This document shows positions 17,424 through 28,443 of a stretch of 64,000 bases of DNA, piece after piece. Positions within the stretch are counted from its first letter, which is position 1, and every line of letters starts with the position of its first letter. The stretch is from Streptomyces sp. NBC_01241 (lineage in GTDB: Bacteria; Actinomycetota; Actinomycetes; Streptomycetales; Streptomycetaceae): NCBI RefSeq assembly GCF_041435435.1, contig NZ_CP108494.1, positions 3,072,501-3,136,500 of the forward strand, read 5' to 3'. Under the pieces are notes generated by a model, which was not told where the DNA came from, did not search any database, and saw only the letters and a program-made list of their open reading frames with translations. The translations under genes and the position numbers were made by a program.

Positions 17424-17466
17424 GTGACAGGCCCGGCTCGCTTCTGCAGCGAGCCGGGCCTGTCAC
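17424..17466. terminator. 18-bp hairpin after tRNA-Leu
   Basis: Perfect arms 17424-17441 and 17449-17466 enclose a 7-base loop. The hairpin sits between the tRNA and convergent rdgB and probably serves both. Confidence 0.8.
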
Positions 17467-17482
17467 GTTCACCGAGAGACTG

Positions 17483-18085
17483 TCACCCCACCAACTCCCG
17501 CACCACCGGCACCAGCGCCCGGAACGCCTTGCCGCGGTGGCTGATCGCGTTCTTTTCCGCCGGGGTCAGTTCCGCGCAGGTGCGGGTGGAGCCGTCCGGC
17601 TGGAGGATCGGGTCGTAGCCGAAGCCGTTCGTGCCGGACGGGGTGTGGCGCAGGGTGCCCGTCAGGCGGCCCTCGACCACGCGTTCCGTGCCGTCGGGGA
17701 GGGCGAGGGCGGCCGCGCAGGCGAAGTGGGCCCGGCGGTGGGCGTCGTCGATGTCGGAAAGCTGGGCCAGGAGCAGGTCCAGGTTGGCCCGGTCGTCGCC
17801 GTGGGTGCCGGACCAGCGGGCGGAGAAGATGCCGGGGGCGCCGCCGAGTACGTCCACGCAGAGGCCGGAGTCGTCGGCGATGGCGGGGTGGCCGGTGGCC
17901 TTCGCGAGGGCGTGGGCCTTGAGCAGGGCGTTCTCGGCGAAGGTGACGCCGGTCTCCTTGACGTCGGGGATGTCCGGGTACGCGTCCGCGCCGACGAGTT
18001 CGTGGTCGAGGCCTGCGTCGGCGAGGATCGCGTGGAGTTCGGTGATCTTCCCGGCGTTGCGGGTGGCGAGGATGAGGCGGGTCAT
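17483..18085 (-). CDS. rdgB: non-canonical purine NTP pyrophosphatase RdgB/HAM1
   Basis: This 200-residue protein starts MTRLILATRNAGKITELHAIL, the family's triphosphate-binding T/S-x-N-x-x-K motif. It continues with ETGVTFAENALLKAHALAKATGHPAIADDSGLCVDVLGGAPGIFSARW and the C-terminal base-recognition text GTNGFGYDPI and SHRGKAFRAL. It hydrolyses dITP, dXTP and ITP to monophosphates and so keeps deaminated purines out of nucleic acid. It lies downstream of rph on the same strand, a common actinobacterial pairing, with a lipoprotein gene between them. Confidence 0.94.
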   Translation of the reverse strand: MTRLILATRNAGKITELHAILADAGLDHELVGADAYPDIPDVKETGVTFAENALLKAHALAKATGHPAIADDSGLCVDVLGGAPGIFSARWSGTHGDDRANLDLLLAQLSDIDDAHRRAHFACAAALALPDGTERVVEGRLTGTLRHTPSGTNGFGYDPILQPDGSTRTCAELTPAEKNAISHRGKAFRALVPVVRELVG

Positions 18086-18106
18086 GTCACCCAGTATCGG
18101 GGGTGG

Positions 18107-18505
18107 TCAGGGGCTGCAGACCTTGCCGATTTCCTTGGCGGCGTCGGTGACCGGGGTGATGTCGGGGGTGGCGTCGCCCTTGTCGATCGAGTCGCGGACG
18201 TTGCCGACACCGGCCCGGAGGTGGTCGACGGCCTTGCCGAGGTCGGCGTTGTCGGTCTTGTCGCCGAGGTTGCCGAGTTCCTTCTCGATGTCGTCGAGGG
18301 CTTCGGATGCCTGGGTGGGGTCGTCGGACGCGGTGGAGACGGCCTGTTGGAGGTTGTCGACGCTGGTGGCGATGGCGTCGGCGGTTCGCACGCAGTCGAG
18401 TGCCTTGTCGACGGCGCCGCAGCCGGCTGTCGCGGTGAGGGCGAGGGTGAGGGTGGTCAGGGTCAGCGCGACGGTGGTGCGGCGGTGGCGGTCGGCCTTG
18501 GCCAT
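18107..18505 (-). CDS. small lipoprotein
   Basis: This 132-residue protein has a basic N terminus (KADRHRR), a hydrophobic stretch and lipobox TATAGC with Cys near residue 28. The mature part is helical and acidic (VDNLQQAVSTASDD, SEALDDIEKELGNLGDKTD) with a second Cys close to the C terminus. The ATG at 18505 has GGGGAGGAA 7 bases upstream. It is conserved-looking but I know no function. It sits between rph and rdgB on the same strand. Confidence 0.75.
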   Translation of the reverse strand: MAKADRHRRTTVALTLTTLTLALTATAGCGAVDKALDCVRTADAIATSVDNLQQAVSTASDDPTQASEALDDIEKELGNLGDKTDNADLGKAVDHLRAGVGNVRDSIDKGDATPDITPVTDAAKEIGKVCSP

Positions 18506-18607
18506 GGTGCGGTTCCTCCCCGGGTGCGGATACGCGGACGGGCGCACGGTTCGACCCGTGCGCCCGTGCTCGTAACGACGCGTTGTGGTGCGTATGTGGT
18601 TGCTTCT

Positions 18608-19345
<738 letters not shown>

Positions 19346-19549
19346 GGCATCGACCTTATCGGGTGCGGGGCCGGCACCCGTTCGGGTGCGATGCAGGCCC
19401 CGTCCGGGTGGGGCGGACGGGGCCTGCGGGGTGCTGGTGCTAGTGGGGGGGGTGGGGGTAGTGCTGGTGCCGGTGCCGAGTTGGTTTGCTCGGCTCAGCG
19501 GGATCCGGCGAGGCGCGGCGGGGAGGTCAGCCGGTGATTCGGCGGCCGG

Positions 19550-19783
19550 TCACATCATGTCTTCGATGTCGGCGGCGATGGGGTCGGCGTCGGTGCCGAT
19601 GACGACCTGGATCGCGGTGCCCATCTTGACGACGCCGTGGGCTCCGGCGGCCTTGAGCGCGGCTTCGTCGACCTTGCTGGGGTCGTGGACCTCGGTGCGC
19701 AGGCGCGTGATGCAGCCTTCGATCTCGTCGATGTTGTCGATACCGCCGAGCCCGGCGACGATCTTCTCAGCCTTGCTGGCCAT
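19550..19783 (-). CDS. nagF: PTS glucose/GlcNAc-family EIIB subunit
   Basis: This 77-residue stand-alone EIIB domain reads MASKAEKIVAGLGGIDNIDEIEGCITRLR, with the phosphorylated Cys24 in the usual GC-x-TRLR context. It passes phosphate from EIIA to the sugar bound by the membrane EIIC. It is divergent from the EIIC gene at 20006, and a dre operator (19948-19963) lies between. The arrangement matches the Streptomyces N-acetylglucosamine PTS, where the EIIB is called NagF; the symbol rests on that synteny. Confidence 0.85.
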   Translation of the reverse strand: MASKAEKIVAGLGGIDNIDEIEGCITRLRTEVHDPSKVDEAALKAAGAHGVVKMGTAIQVVIGTDADPIAADIEDMM

Positions 19784-19947
19784 GGCCTTCTCCCTGGTTG
19801 TTCCCATGCATGCGACGGCCCACCATGGGTCCGTTTCGTCACCGTAACGCACGTTTGGCCCAGCTTCGCGGGCGAGTGACTGGACCGTCCCCAATGATGA
19901 CGATCACCGATGCCCTGCCTTCCAGGCGGGTTACGCACCGTACCCCG

Positions 19948-19963
19948 ACTGGTCTACACCATT
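19948..19963. promoter_or_regulatory. DasR-type operator (dre) between nagF and EIIC
   Basis: ACTGGTCTACACCATT matches the published dre consensus (ACTGGTCTAGACCACT, as I recall it) at 14 of 16 positions. It lies 165 bases from the EIIB start and 43 bases before the EIIC start, so one GntR-family DasR dimer could control both. DasR itself is not in the window. Confidence 0.85.
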
Positions 19964-20005
19964 GTGCAACGACCCCCGACCGTGCCTTGTTCCGGGAGGA
20001 CGCCG

Positions 20006-21316
20006 ATGAGCTCGAGCAGTGCCGCAGCACCACGGAAAACGTGGTGGAACGGCCTCTTCCAGGGCCTCCAGAAGATGGGCCGCAGCCTCCAGCTCCCGAT
20101 CGCCGTGCTGCCGGCGGCCGGCATTCTCAACCGGCTGGGCCAGCCGGACGTATTCGGCGACGAGGGGCTGCACTGGGGCAATGTCGCCAAGGTGTTCGCG
20201 GCGGCGGGCGGCGCGCTGCTCGACTCGGGGTTCGGCCTTCCGCTGCTGTTCTGCATCGGTGTGGCGATCGGCATGGCGAAGAAGTCGGACGGTTCGACCG
20301 CGCTCGCCGCGGTGACCGGCTTTCTCGTCTATTACGCGGTACTGCATGCCTTCCCGGTGAACTGCGTCCCGGGAGCCAAGTTCATCGGCGCCGGAATGTG
20401 GTCGGGGGTCTGCGTCCTGTCGGACACCACGGTCACGCAGGCCGGTTACCAGAACCCCGGGGTGTTCGGCGGCATTGTGATGGGTCTGCTGGCCGCCTGG
20501 TTCTGGCGGCGGTACCACCGGGTCAAGCTGGTGGACTGGCTGGGCTTCTTCAACGGCCGCCGGCTCGTGCCGATCATCATGGCGTTCGTCGGTCTTCTCT
20601 TCGCGGCGCTGTGCGCGTGGGTGTGGCAGCCGGTCGGTGACGGTCTGACCAGCTTCTCCAAGTGGCTGGTGGACCTGGACTGGGCGGGCTCGGGCATCTT
20701 CGGTGTCGCCAACCGTGCACTGCTGGTCATCGGTCTGCACCAGTTCCTGAACACGTTCGTCTGGTTCCAGTTCGGTGACTTCACCAAGCCGGACGGCACG
20801 GTCGTGCACGGTGACATCAACCGGTTCCTGGCGGGTGACCCGACTGCCGGTCAGTTCACCTCGGGGTTCTTCCCGATCATGATGTTCGCCCTTCCGGCCG
20901 CGGCGCTGGCGATCTACCACTGCGCCAGGCCGCATCGGCGGAAGGCGGTCGGCGGCATGATGCTGTCGGTCGCCCTGACGTCGTTCGTGACGGGTATCAC
21001 CGAGCCGATCGAGTACTCGTTCGTGTTCATCGCGCCGGTGCTGTACGCGATCCACGCGGTGCTCACCGGCGTCTCGATGGCGGTGACCTGGGCGCTCGGG
21101 GTCAAGGACGGCTTCAGTTTCTCCGCGGGCCTGATCGACTACGTCATCAACTGGGGTCTGGCGACGAAACCGTGGCTGATCATTCCGATCGGCCTGGTCT
21201 TCGCCGCCGTCTATTACGCGATCTTCCGGTTCGCAATCATCAAGTTCCATCTCCAGACTCCGGGCCGGGAGCCCGACGAGGTGGAGGAGGAGATCGAGAG
21301 GAACCTCACGAAGTAG
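20006..21316 (+). CDS. nagE1: PTS EIIC, N-acetylglucosamine family (paralogue 1)
   Basis: This 436-residue membrane permease of the glucose/GlcNAc PTS superfamily has MGRSLQLPIAVLPAAGIL at the first helix, the sugar-site regions AIGMAKKSDGSTALAAVTGF and GVANRALLVIGLHQFLNTFVWFQFG, and TGITEPIEYSFVFIAPVLY. It lacks fused EIIA/EIIB domains and so needs the separate EIIB. The ATG at 20006 has GGGAGGA 8 bases upstream. It has a partner paralogue at 21577 on the same strand; which of the two is the physiologically active GlcNAc transporter cannot be told from sequence. Confidence 0.88.
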   Translation: MSSSSAAAPRKTWWNGLFQGLQKMGRSLQLPIAVLPAAGILNRLGQPDVFGDEGLHWGNVAKVFAAAGGALLDSGFGLPLLFCIGVAIGMAKKSDGSTALAAVTGFLVYYAVLHAFPVNCVPGAKFIGAGMWSGVCVLSDTTVTQAGYQNPGVFGGIVMGLLAAWFWRRYHRVKLVDWLGFFNGRRLVPIIMAFVGLLFAALCAWVWQPVGDGLTSFSKWLVDLDWAGSGIFGVANRALLVIGLHQFLNTFVWFQFGDFTKPDGTVVHGDINRFLAGDPTAGQFTSGFFPIMMFALPAAALAIYHCARPHRRKAVGGMMLSVALTSFVTGITEPIEYSFVFIAPVLYAIHAVLTGVSMAVTWALGVKDGFSFSAGLIDYVINWGLATKPWLIIPIGLVFAAVYYAIFRFAIIKFHLQTPGREPDEVEEEIERNLTK

Positions 21317-21464
21317 CACTTCAGCAGGGCTTTCGGCCCGGCCGGAGCAGGCCCTCGGACCCTTGCGGTCCGGGGGCCCCTCGCCATGTCACCGAGCGTG
21401 GGTGATGGCTCATGCGAAGTAATCGCAAATTGCAGGTTCCTTATCCAACCCATACCGTGCTACA

Positions 21465-21480
21465 ACTGGTCTACACCACT
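21465..21480. promoter_or_regulatory. DasR-type operator (dre) upstream of second EIIC
   Basis: ACTGGTCTACACCACT matches the dre consensus at 15 of 16 positions and lies 97 bases before the nagE2 start. Confidence 0.88.
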
Positions 21481-21481
21481 G

Positions 21482-21497
21482 AGTGGTCCAGACCGCG
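21482..21497. promoter_or_regulatory. weaker second dre-like site
   Basis: AGTGGTCCAGACCGCG matches the consensus at about 12 of 16 positions, one base after the strong dre, so two regulators could bind side by side. Confidence 0.5.
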
Positions 21498-21576
21498 TGC
21501 GTTCTGCCGCGTTTCTCGAGTCGCCGCCTCCCCCCGTCAATGACCTCGGCGGCGCCTTGTCCAATGGAGGAAGTTG

Positions 21577-22842
<1,266 letters not shown>

Positions 22843-22867
22843 GCCTCACCGCGGGCCTCACCCCGGC

Positions 22868-22917
22868 GCACGACGAAGCCCTCACCTTCCCCTCGGGAGG
22901 TGAGGGCTTCGTCGTGC
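22868..22917. terminator. bidirectional 19-bp hairpin terminator
   Basis: Perfect arms at 22868-22886 and 22899-22917 with a 12-base loop lie between nagE2 and the convergent MBL-fold gene. Confidence 0.85.
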
Positions 22918-22935
22918 ACGAGATGTGCGGGACGG

Positions 22936-23688
22936 CTAGATCTCGTAGACCGCGCCCGGTGCCGCCACTTCCACCGGTCCGCGGAAGAGCATGCGGGCGT
23001 CGGCCAGGTTGCGGTCGGCGTCGGTCCACGGCGGGATATGGGTGAGGACGAGCCGTCCCACTCCGGCACGGGCGGCGACCTCACCCGCTTCGCGGCCGTT
23101 GAGGTGGAGGTCCGGGATGTCCTCCTTGCCATGGACGAACGATGCTTCGCAGAGGAACAGGTCGGCTCCCTCGGCGATCTCGTCCAGGGCCTCGCAGGCG
23201 CCGGTGTCGCCGGAGTACGTGAGCGTGCGGCCGCCGTGCTCGATCCGGATGGCGAAGGAGTCGACGGGGTGGCAGACCTTCTCCGTACGGACCGAGAAGG
23301 GGCCGATCTCGAACGAGCCGGGCTTGAGGGTGTGGAAGTCGAAGACCTCGCTCATCGCCCGCTCGGACGGGGTGTCGCCGTGGGCGGTGGTCAGCCGCTC
23401 TTCGGTGCCGTCGGGGCCATAGACAGGGATGGGGCTGGGACGGCCCCCGTCGTGCCGGTAGTAACGGACGACGAAGTACGCGCACATGTCGATGCAGTGA
23501 TCGACATGGAGGTGGCTGAGGAAGATGGCGTCGAGGTCGTAGAGACCGACATGGCGCTGCAGCTCGCCGAGGGCGCCGTTGCCCATGTCGAGGAGCAGCC
23601 TGAAGCCGTCGGCCTCTACGAGGTAGCTCGAACATGCCGATCCCGCGGACGGGAACGAGCCGGAGCAGCCGACGACGGTGAGCTTCAT
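22936..23688 (-). CDS. MBL-fold metallohydrolase (RNase Z-like)
   Basis: This 250-residue protein begins MKLTVVGCSGSFPSAGSACSSYLVE and carries the metal-binding HxHxDH block in FLSHLHVDHCID near residue 60. Later metal ligands are in KVCHPVDSFAIRIEHGGRTLTYSGDTGACEAL and LTHIPPWTD. This is the beta-lactamase-fold type close to tRNase Z/phosphodiesterases. The ATG at 23688 is preferred; GGAGG lies 10 bases upstream. Substrate unknown, probably a nucleic-acid phosphodiester or a cyclic/lipid phosphate. Confidence 0.85.
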   Translation of the reverse strand: MKLTVVGCSGSFPSAGSACSSYLVEADGFRLLLDMGNGALGELQRHVGLYDLDAIFLSHLHVDHCIDMCAYFVVRYYRHDGGRPSPIPVYGPDGTEERLTTAHGDTPSERAMSEVFDFHTLKPGSFEIGPFSVRTEKVCHPVDSFAIRIEHGGRTLTYSGDTGACEALDEIAEGADLFLCEASFVHGKEDIPDLHLNGREAGEVAARAGVGRLVLTHIPPWTDADRNLADARMLFRGPVEVAAPGAVYEI

Positions 23689-23865
23689 GGAGCGTGAACC
23701 TCCGAGACGTGGGAACGGGGAGGGTTCGTGCGGTCTGTTGAACGGTTTGTCGAGCGTAAGGCGCGAAACAGCCGGTCGCTCCTCCATGGCCGTCCGTTGT
23801 GGGGGAACTCACCTGCTCTGTCACCGGTTCGATGGAAGAGGCCGGGGCGCCGGTACGGTCGGGAC

Positions 23866-24372
23866 ATGAGCATGTCCTGGTGGTGGATCGCGTTTGCCGT
23901 TGTCGTGCTGCTCGCGCTCGTCGCGGCGGTTGCCGATGGGCGGGGGCGAGGCGGGCGGGGGCCGGGTGGGCGTCGCGGCGGGTCGGCGGGTGCGCGCTCG
24001 GGCGGGCGTCCGGGCGGGCGGACGCGTCCGCCCGCGGGGCCGGGGCGCGAGCCGGGACCGGAGCGGAGGCCGAGGCCGGGTGAGATCTGGTGGGCCGAGG
24101 TGCCGTACGAGGACGGGCCGGGGACGAAGGACCGGCCCTGTCTGGTGCTGTCGGTACGGGGTGACTCGGCGCTCGTCGCGAAGATCACCAGCAAGCACCA
24201 CGAGGAGCGGCCGGGGGTGATCGCACTGCCCGCGGGGGCGGTGGGGGACGCGCGGGGGCGGGCGAGCTTCCTGGAGACGGATGAGCTGCGGGAGGTCGCC
24301 CTGCGGGGCTTCCGGCGGCTGGTGGGGGTGGTGGACGCGGGGGTCTGGGAGCGGGTGCGGAAGCTCGGGTGA
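23866..24372 (+). CDS. membrane-anchored PemK/MazF-fold protein
   Basis: This 168-residue protein opens with one transmembrane segment (WWWIAFAVVVLLALVAAVAD, residues 5-24). A Gly/Arg/Pro-rich linker of about 45 residues follows, then a PemK/MazF domain: RPGEIWWAEVPYEDGPGTKDRPCLVLSV, SALVAKITSKHHEERPGVIALP, ASFLETDELREVAL, FRRLVGVVDAGVWERV. Soluble MazF toxins cleave mRNA, but the membrane tether is unusual and no antitoxin-sized gene adjoins it. The actinobacterial branch may not be a toxin. The first of two Met codons is used. It ends at a long hairpin shared with cysM. Confidence 0.75.
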   Translation: MSMSWWWIAFAVVVLLALVAAVADGRGRGGRGPGGRRGGSAGARSGGRPGGRTRPPAGPGREPGPERRPRPGEIWWAEVPYEDGPGTKDRPCLVLSVRGDSALVAKITSKHHEERPGVIALPAGAVGDARGRASFLETDELREVALRGFRRLVGVVDAGVWERVRKLG

Positions 24373-24398
24373 GGTGGGGTGGGGCGAGGTGGGGCGGA

Positions 24399-24458
24399 CC
24401 CGGGGCTCGAACGCCGGACGGGCCGGTGGTTCGGCTCGTCCGGCGTTCGAGCCCCGGG
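24399..24458. terminator. 22-bp perfect hairpin terminator
   Basis: Arms 24399-24420 and 24437-24458 are fully complementary with a 16-base loop, between the PemK-like gene and convergent cysM. Confidence 0.85.
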
Positions 24459-24477
24459 GTTCTGCCCGGAGCTGAGG

Positions 24478-25706
<1,229 letters not shown>

Positions 25707-25823
25707 GGCGTGGGCTCCTGTCTCAAGCAGATCGAAGCGGGGAGGTGGCGTGGGCGCGCGGTTCTGCCCCCGCGCGGGGGTTGGTGCGTGGCGCATGGGT
25801 GTTCGCGGTGCCGCGAGCCCGGC

Positions 25824-25949
25824 TCAGGCCTTGTGGCCGGCGGGCAGGCGGCACGTACAGATCGCGCTGGAGAGCCTGCACAGGTCGACGTGCAGCCGCG
25901 CGACGAGCAGCGTGCCCGGCGTCCTGTCGCTCACGTCATGGGGAACCAT
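25824..25949 (-). CDS. cysteine-containing leader peptide
   Basis: A 41-codon ORF reads MVPHDVSDRTPGTLLVARLHVDLCRLSSAICTCRLPAGHKA (given here in two parts: MVPHDVSDRTPGTLLV, then the conserved core ARLHVDLCRLSSAIC and tail TCRLPAGHKA). The core LHVDLCRLxSAxC is typical of Streptomyces 'putative leader peptides' that precede sulfur-metabolism operons and probably attenuate them by Cys availability. There is no ribosome-binding site; a -10-like TACGAT (25956-25961) ends 6 bases before the ATG, which suggests a leaderless transcript. The following operon is cysO-cysM. Confidence 0.8.
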   Translation of the reverse strand: MVPHDVSDRTPGTLLVARLHVDLCRLSSAICTCRLPAGHKA

Positions 25950-26106
25950 GCGGTCATCGTATCGATTCCCGGTCCGCGATCTGGAGTGTGATCTCACCTG
26001 ATGGATGATGGGCGTTCGGTGGGTGGACAGGGCCGTGGTGGACGGGACCTCGGTGCAGCCGGTCCCGTCCGGCCGGTGGCGTGCCGGGTCGGGCGATGTG
26101 ACGAGG

Positions 26107-26538
26107 TCAGGCGGGTTCGTACGCCTCGACGACCTCGATGTCCTCCTCGGTGATCTCGCCGTCCACGATCCGGTAGGAGCGGAACTGGAAGGGGCCCGCG
26201 TCGTCGGTGTCCGCGGTGGAGACGAGGACGTAGTGGGCGCCGGGTTCGTTGGCGTAGGTGACGTCGGTGCGGGAGGGATAGGCCTCGGTCGCGGTGTGGG
26301 AGTGGTAGATGATCACCGGCTCCTCGTCGCGGTCGTCCAGCTCGCGGTAGAGCTTGAGGAGGTCGGCCGAGTCGAACTCGTAGAAGGTGGGCGAGCGGGC
26401 GGCGTTGAGCATGGGGATGAACCGTTCGGCCCGGCCGGTTCCGGCCGGGCCCGCGACCACGCCGCACGCCTCGTCGGGGTGGTCGGCGCGGGAATGCGCG
26501 ACGATCTGGTCGTAGAGCGCCTGGGTGATGGTCAGCAT
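26107..26538 (-). CDS. mec: JAMM-type metalloprotease Mec (CysO processing)
   Basis: This 143-residue protein has the complete JAB1/MPN zinc motif: Glu23 (DEACGVV), His79-Ser-His81, Ser89 and Asp92 (HSHTATEAYPSRTD). Mycobacterial Mec hydrolyses CysO-Cys to release cysteine; QbsD-type relatives also trim C-terminal residues after Gly-Gly, which this CysO needs. The ATG at 26538 is used rather than upstream in-frame codons. It lies 400 bases upstream of cysO, on the same strand, separated by the leader peptide. Confidence 0.9.
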   Translation of the reverse strand: MLTITQALYDQIVAHSRADHPDEACGVVAGPAGTGRAERFIPMLNAARSPTFYEFDSADLLKLYRELDDRDEEPVIIYHSHTATEAYPSRTDVTYANEPGAHYVLVSTADTDDAGPFQFRSYRIVDGEITEEDIEVVEAYEPA

Positions 26539-26673
26539 GGCGCCAGGATAGGCATGCGGGCCCCGGCGTACCGAGGGGTGGTACGCGGAGGCCCGCATGG
26601 TGGACGCGACTGCGGGGCGGCCGGTACGCCGGGGCGGCTCGACGGTGGATCGGGGGCTCGCCCACGGGTGGTC

Positions 26674-28113
26674 TCAGCTCTTCTCGAAGGCCTTGTTCGC
26701 GGGGTTGCGGGCTTTGAGCACCACGTACGAGATGCCGAGCAGGAGCGCCCAGAGCGGGGCACAGTACAGCGAGATCCTGGTGTCCTTGTCGATGCCCATC
26801 ATCACGATGACCAAGCCGATGAAGGCCAGTGCGAAGACGCTGGTGTACGGGGCGCCTGGGGCCCGGAACGTGGACCGCGGGAGCACGCCGCGGTCGGCGA
26901 GGCCGCGGTAGCGGATCTGGCAGCAGAGGATCATGATCCAGGCCCACATGCCGGAGATGGTGGCGAAGGAGACGACGTAGGTGAAGGCGTCGCCGGGCCA
27001 CTGGTAGTTGATCCAGACGCCGACGAGCATCAGGGCGGCGGAGAAGGTGGTGCCGATGAGCGGGGTGCCGCTCCCGGTGAGCCGGGTGAAGAACTGCGGG
27101 CCCTGGCCGTTGAGCGCGAGGTCGCGGAGCATGCGGCCGGTGGAGTACATGCCGGAGTTGCAGGAGGAGAGGGCCGCGGTCAGCACGACGAAGTTGACGA
27201 TTCCGGCGCCGACGACGAGGCCCATTTCCTCGAACGCGGCGACGAACGGTGAGATGCCGGGCTTGAACGCGGTCCACGGGACCACGGAGAGGATCATGAC
27301 GAGGGCGCCGACGTAGAAGACGGCGATGCGCCACGGCACGGTGTTGATGGCCTTGGGCAGGACGGTCTTCGGGTCCTTGGACTCACCCGCGGTGACGCCG
27401 ACGAGTTCCACGGCGAGGAAGGCGAACATCACGATCTGCAGGGTCATCAGGGTGCCCTTGATGCCGTGCGGGAAGAAGCCGCCGTCGGCCCAGAGGTGGG
27501 TGACGGACGCGGTGTCCCCGGCGTCGGAGAAGCCGAGGGTGAGAATCCCGGCGCAGATGAGGATCATGCCGACGATGGCGGTCACCTTGACCATCGAGAA
27601 CCAGAATTCGAGTTCCCCGAAGAGCTTTACGGAGATCAGGTTCACGCCGTACAGAATGACCGTGAAGACCAGTGCCGAGACCCATTGCGGAAGGGCGAAC
27701 CAGAACGTCATGTACTGGGCTGCCGCGGTGACTTCGGTGATTCCGGTGACGACCCAGAACAGCCAGTAGGTCCACCCGGTGACAAAGCCGGCGAAGGGGC
27801 CGATGAATTCGCGGGCGTACTCCGAGAAGGAGCCCGACACCGGGCGGTACATGAGGAGTTCGCCCAGGGCGCGCATGATGAAGAAGATCACCAGACCCGC
27901 GACGGCATAGGCCAGGACGAGACTGGGTCCGGCTTTCGAGATCGCCTTTCCCGCACCGAGGAAGAGGCCGGTGCCGATGGCTCCGCCGATGGCGATCATC
28001 TGGATCTGCCGGGCGCCGAGGGCCCGCCGGTATCCCTCGCCCGCCGGGCCGGCATCCGTGACCGCCGCGGCCGGCCGGCCGTCCTGTCCCTCGTCCACCT
28101 GCGCCGATGTCAT
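26674..28113 (-). CDS. APC-family amino acid permease
   Basis: This 479-residue, 12-helix transporter has the family's first-helix signature QIQMIAIGGAIGTGLFLGAGKAI, RALGELLMYRPVSGSFSEYAREFIGPFAGFVTGWTYWLFWVVTGITEVTA and the EKxG-like loop GESKDPKTVLPKAINTVPWRI. The resemblance is to the CycA/AnsP/GabP group (D-Ala/Gly/GABA), but the exact substrate cannot be named. The ATG at 28113 follows GTGGGGAGCGG. It sits between mec and the DUF2017 gene, a cluster conserved in Streptomyces as far as I recall. Confidence 0.87.
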   Translation of the reverse strand: MTSAQVDEGQDGRPAAAVTDAGPAGEGYRRALGARQIQMIAIGGAIGTGLFLGAGKAISKAGPSLVLAYAVAGLVIFFIMRALGELLMYRPVSGSFSEYAREFIGPFAGFVTGWTYWLFWVVTGITEVTAAAQYMTFWFALPQWVSALVFTVILYGVNLISVKLFGELEFWFSMVKVTAIVGMILICAGILTLGFSDAGDTASVTHLWADGGFFPHGIKGTLMTLQIVMFAFLAVELVGVTAGESKDPKTVLPKAINTVPWRIAVFYVGALVMILSVVPWTAFKPGISPFVAAFEEMGLVVGAGIVNFVVLTAALSSCNSGMYSTGRMLRDLALNGQGPQFFTRLTGSGTPLIGTTFSAALMLVGVWINYQWPGDAFTYVVSFATISGMWAWIMILCCQIRYRGLADRGVLPRSTFRAPGAPYTSVFALAFIGLVIVMMGIDKDTRISLYCAPLWALLLGISYVVLKARNPANKAFEKS

Positions 28114-28361
28114 GTGCCGCTCCCCACCGATCCGTGCCGTGCCCTTGGGAACAGGGTCGGTGTCCTCGGGCGACCGTGAACACTTGTCGGAGGCAGACGG
28201 GTGACGCACCGGACGTGGTCCGGCCTACGGCGAGGGAAGAACGACCGGGAATTTCCGGTCACCATGAAAGTGGCCGTTCAGGTGGCCGTTCAGGTGACGC
28301 GTACGCCCATCGCGTGCACGAGCACCCGTCGCGCGGCCTCGGGACATCCACGCGCAACCAG

Positions 28362-28443
28362 GGAACTGCGGAACCGCGAACCCGCAGAACTACGAAATCC
28401 GGAACTATGGAACTGCGGAACTATGGAACTGCGGAACTACGGC
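28362..28443 (-). repeat. 8-bp simple sequence repeat array
   Basis: On the minus strand the DUF2017 stop runs into tandem variants of an 8-base unit (YAGTTCCR). A 16-base pair of units is repeated exactly at 28401-28416 and 28417-28432, with more divergent units to about 28362. Nothing else is seen in 28114-28361. Confidence 0.75.

Noticed and set aside
28362..28443. CRISPR array
   Set aside because: Units are 8 bases, degenerate, with no spacers of 30 or more bases and no cas genes.
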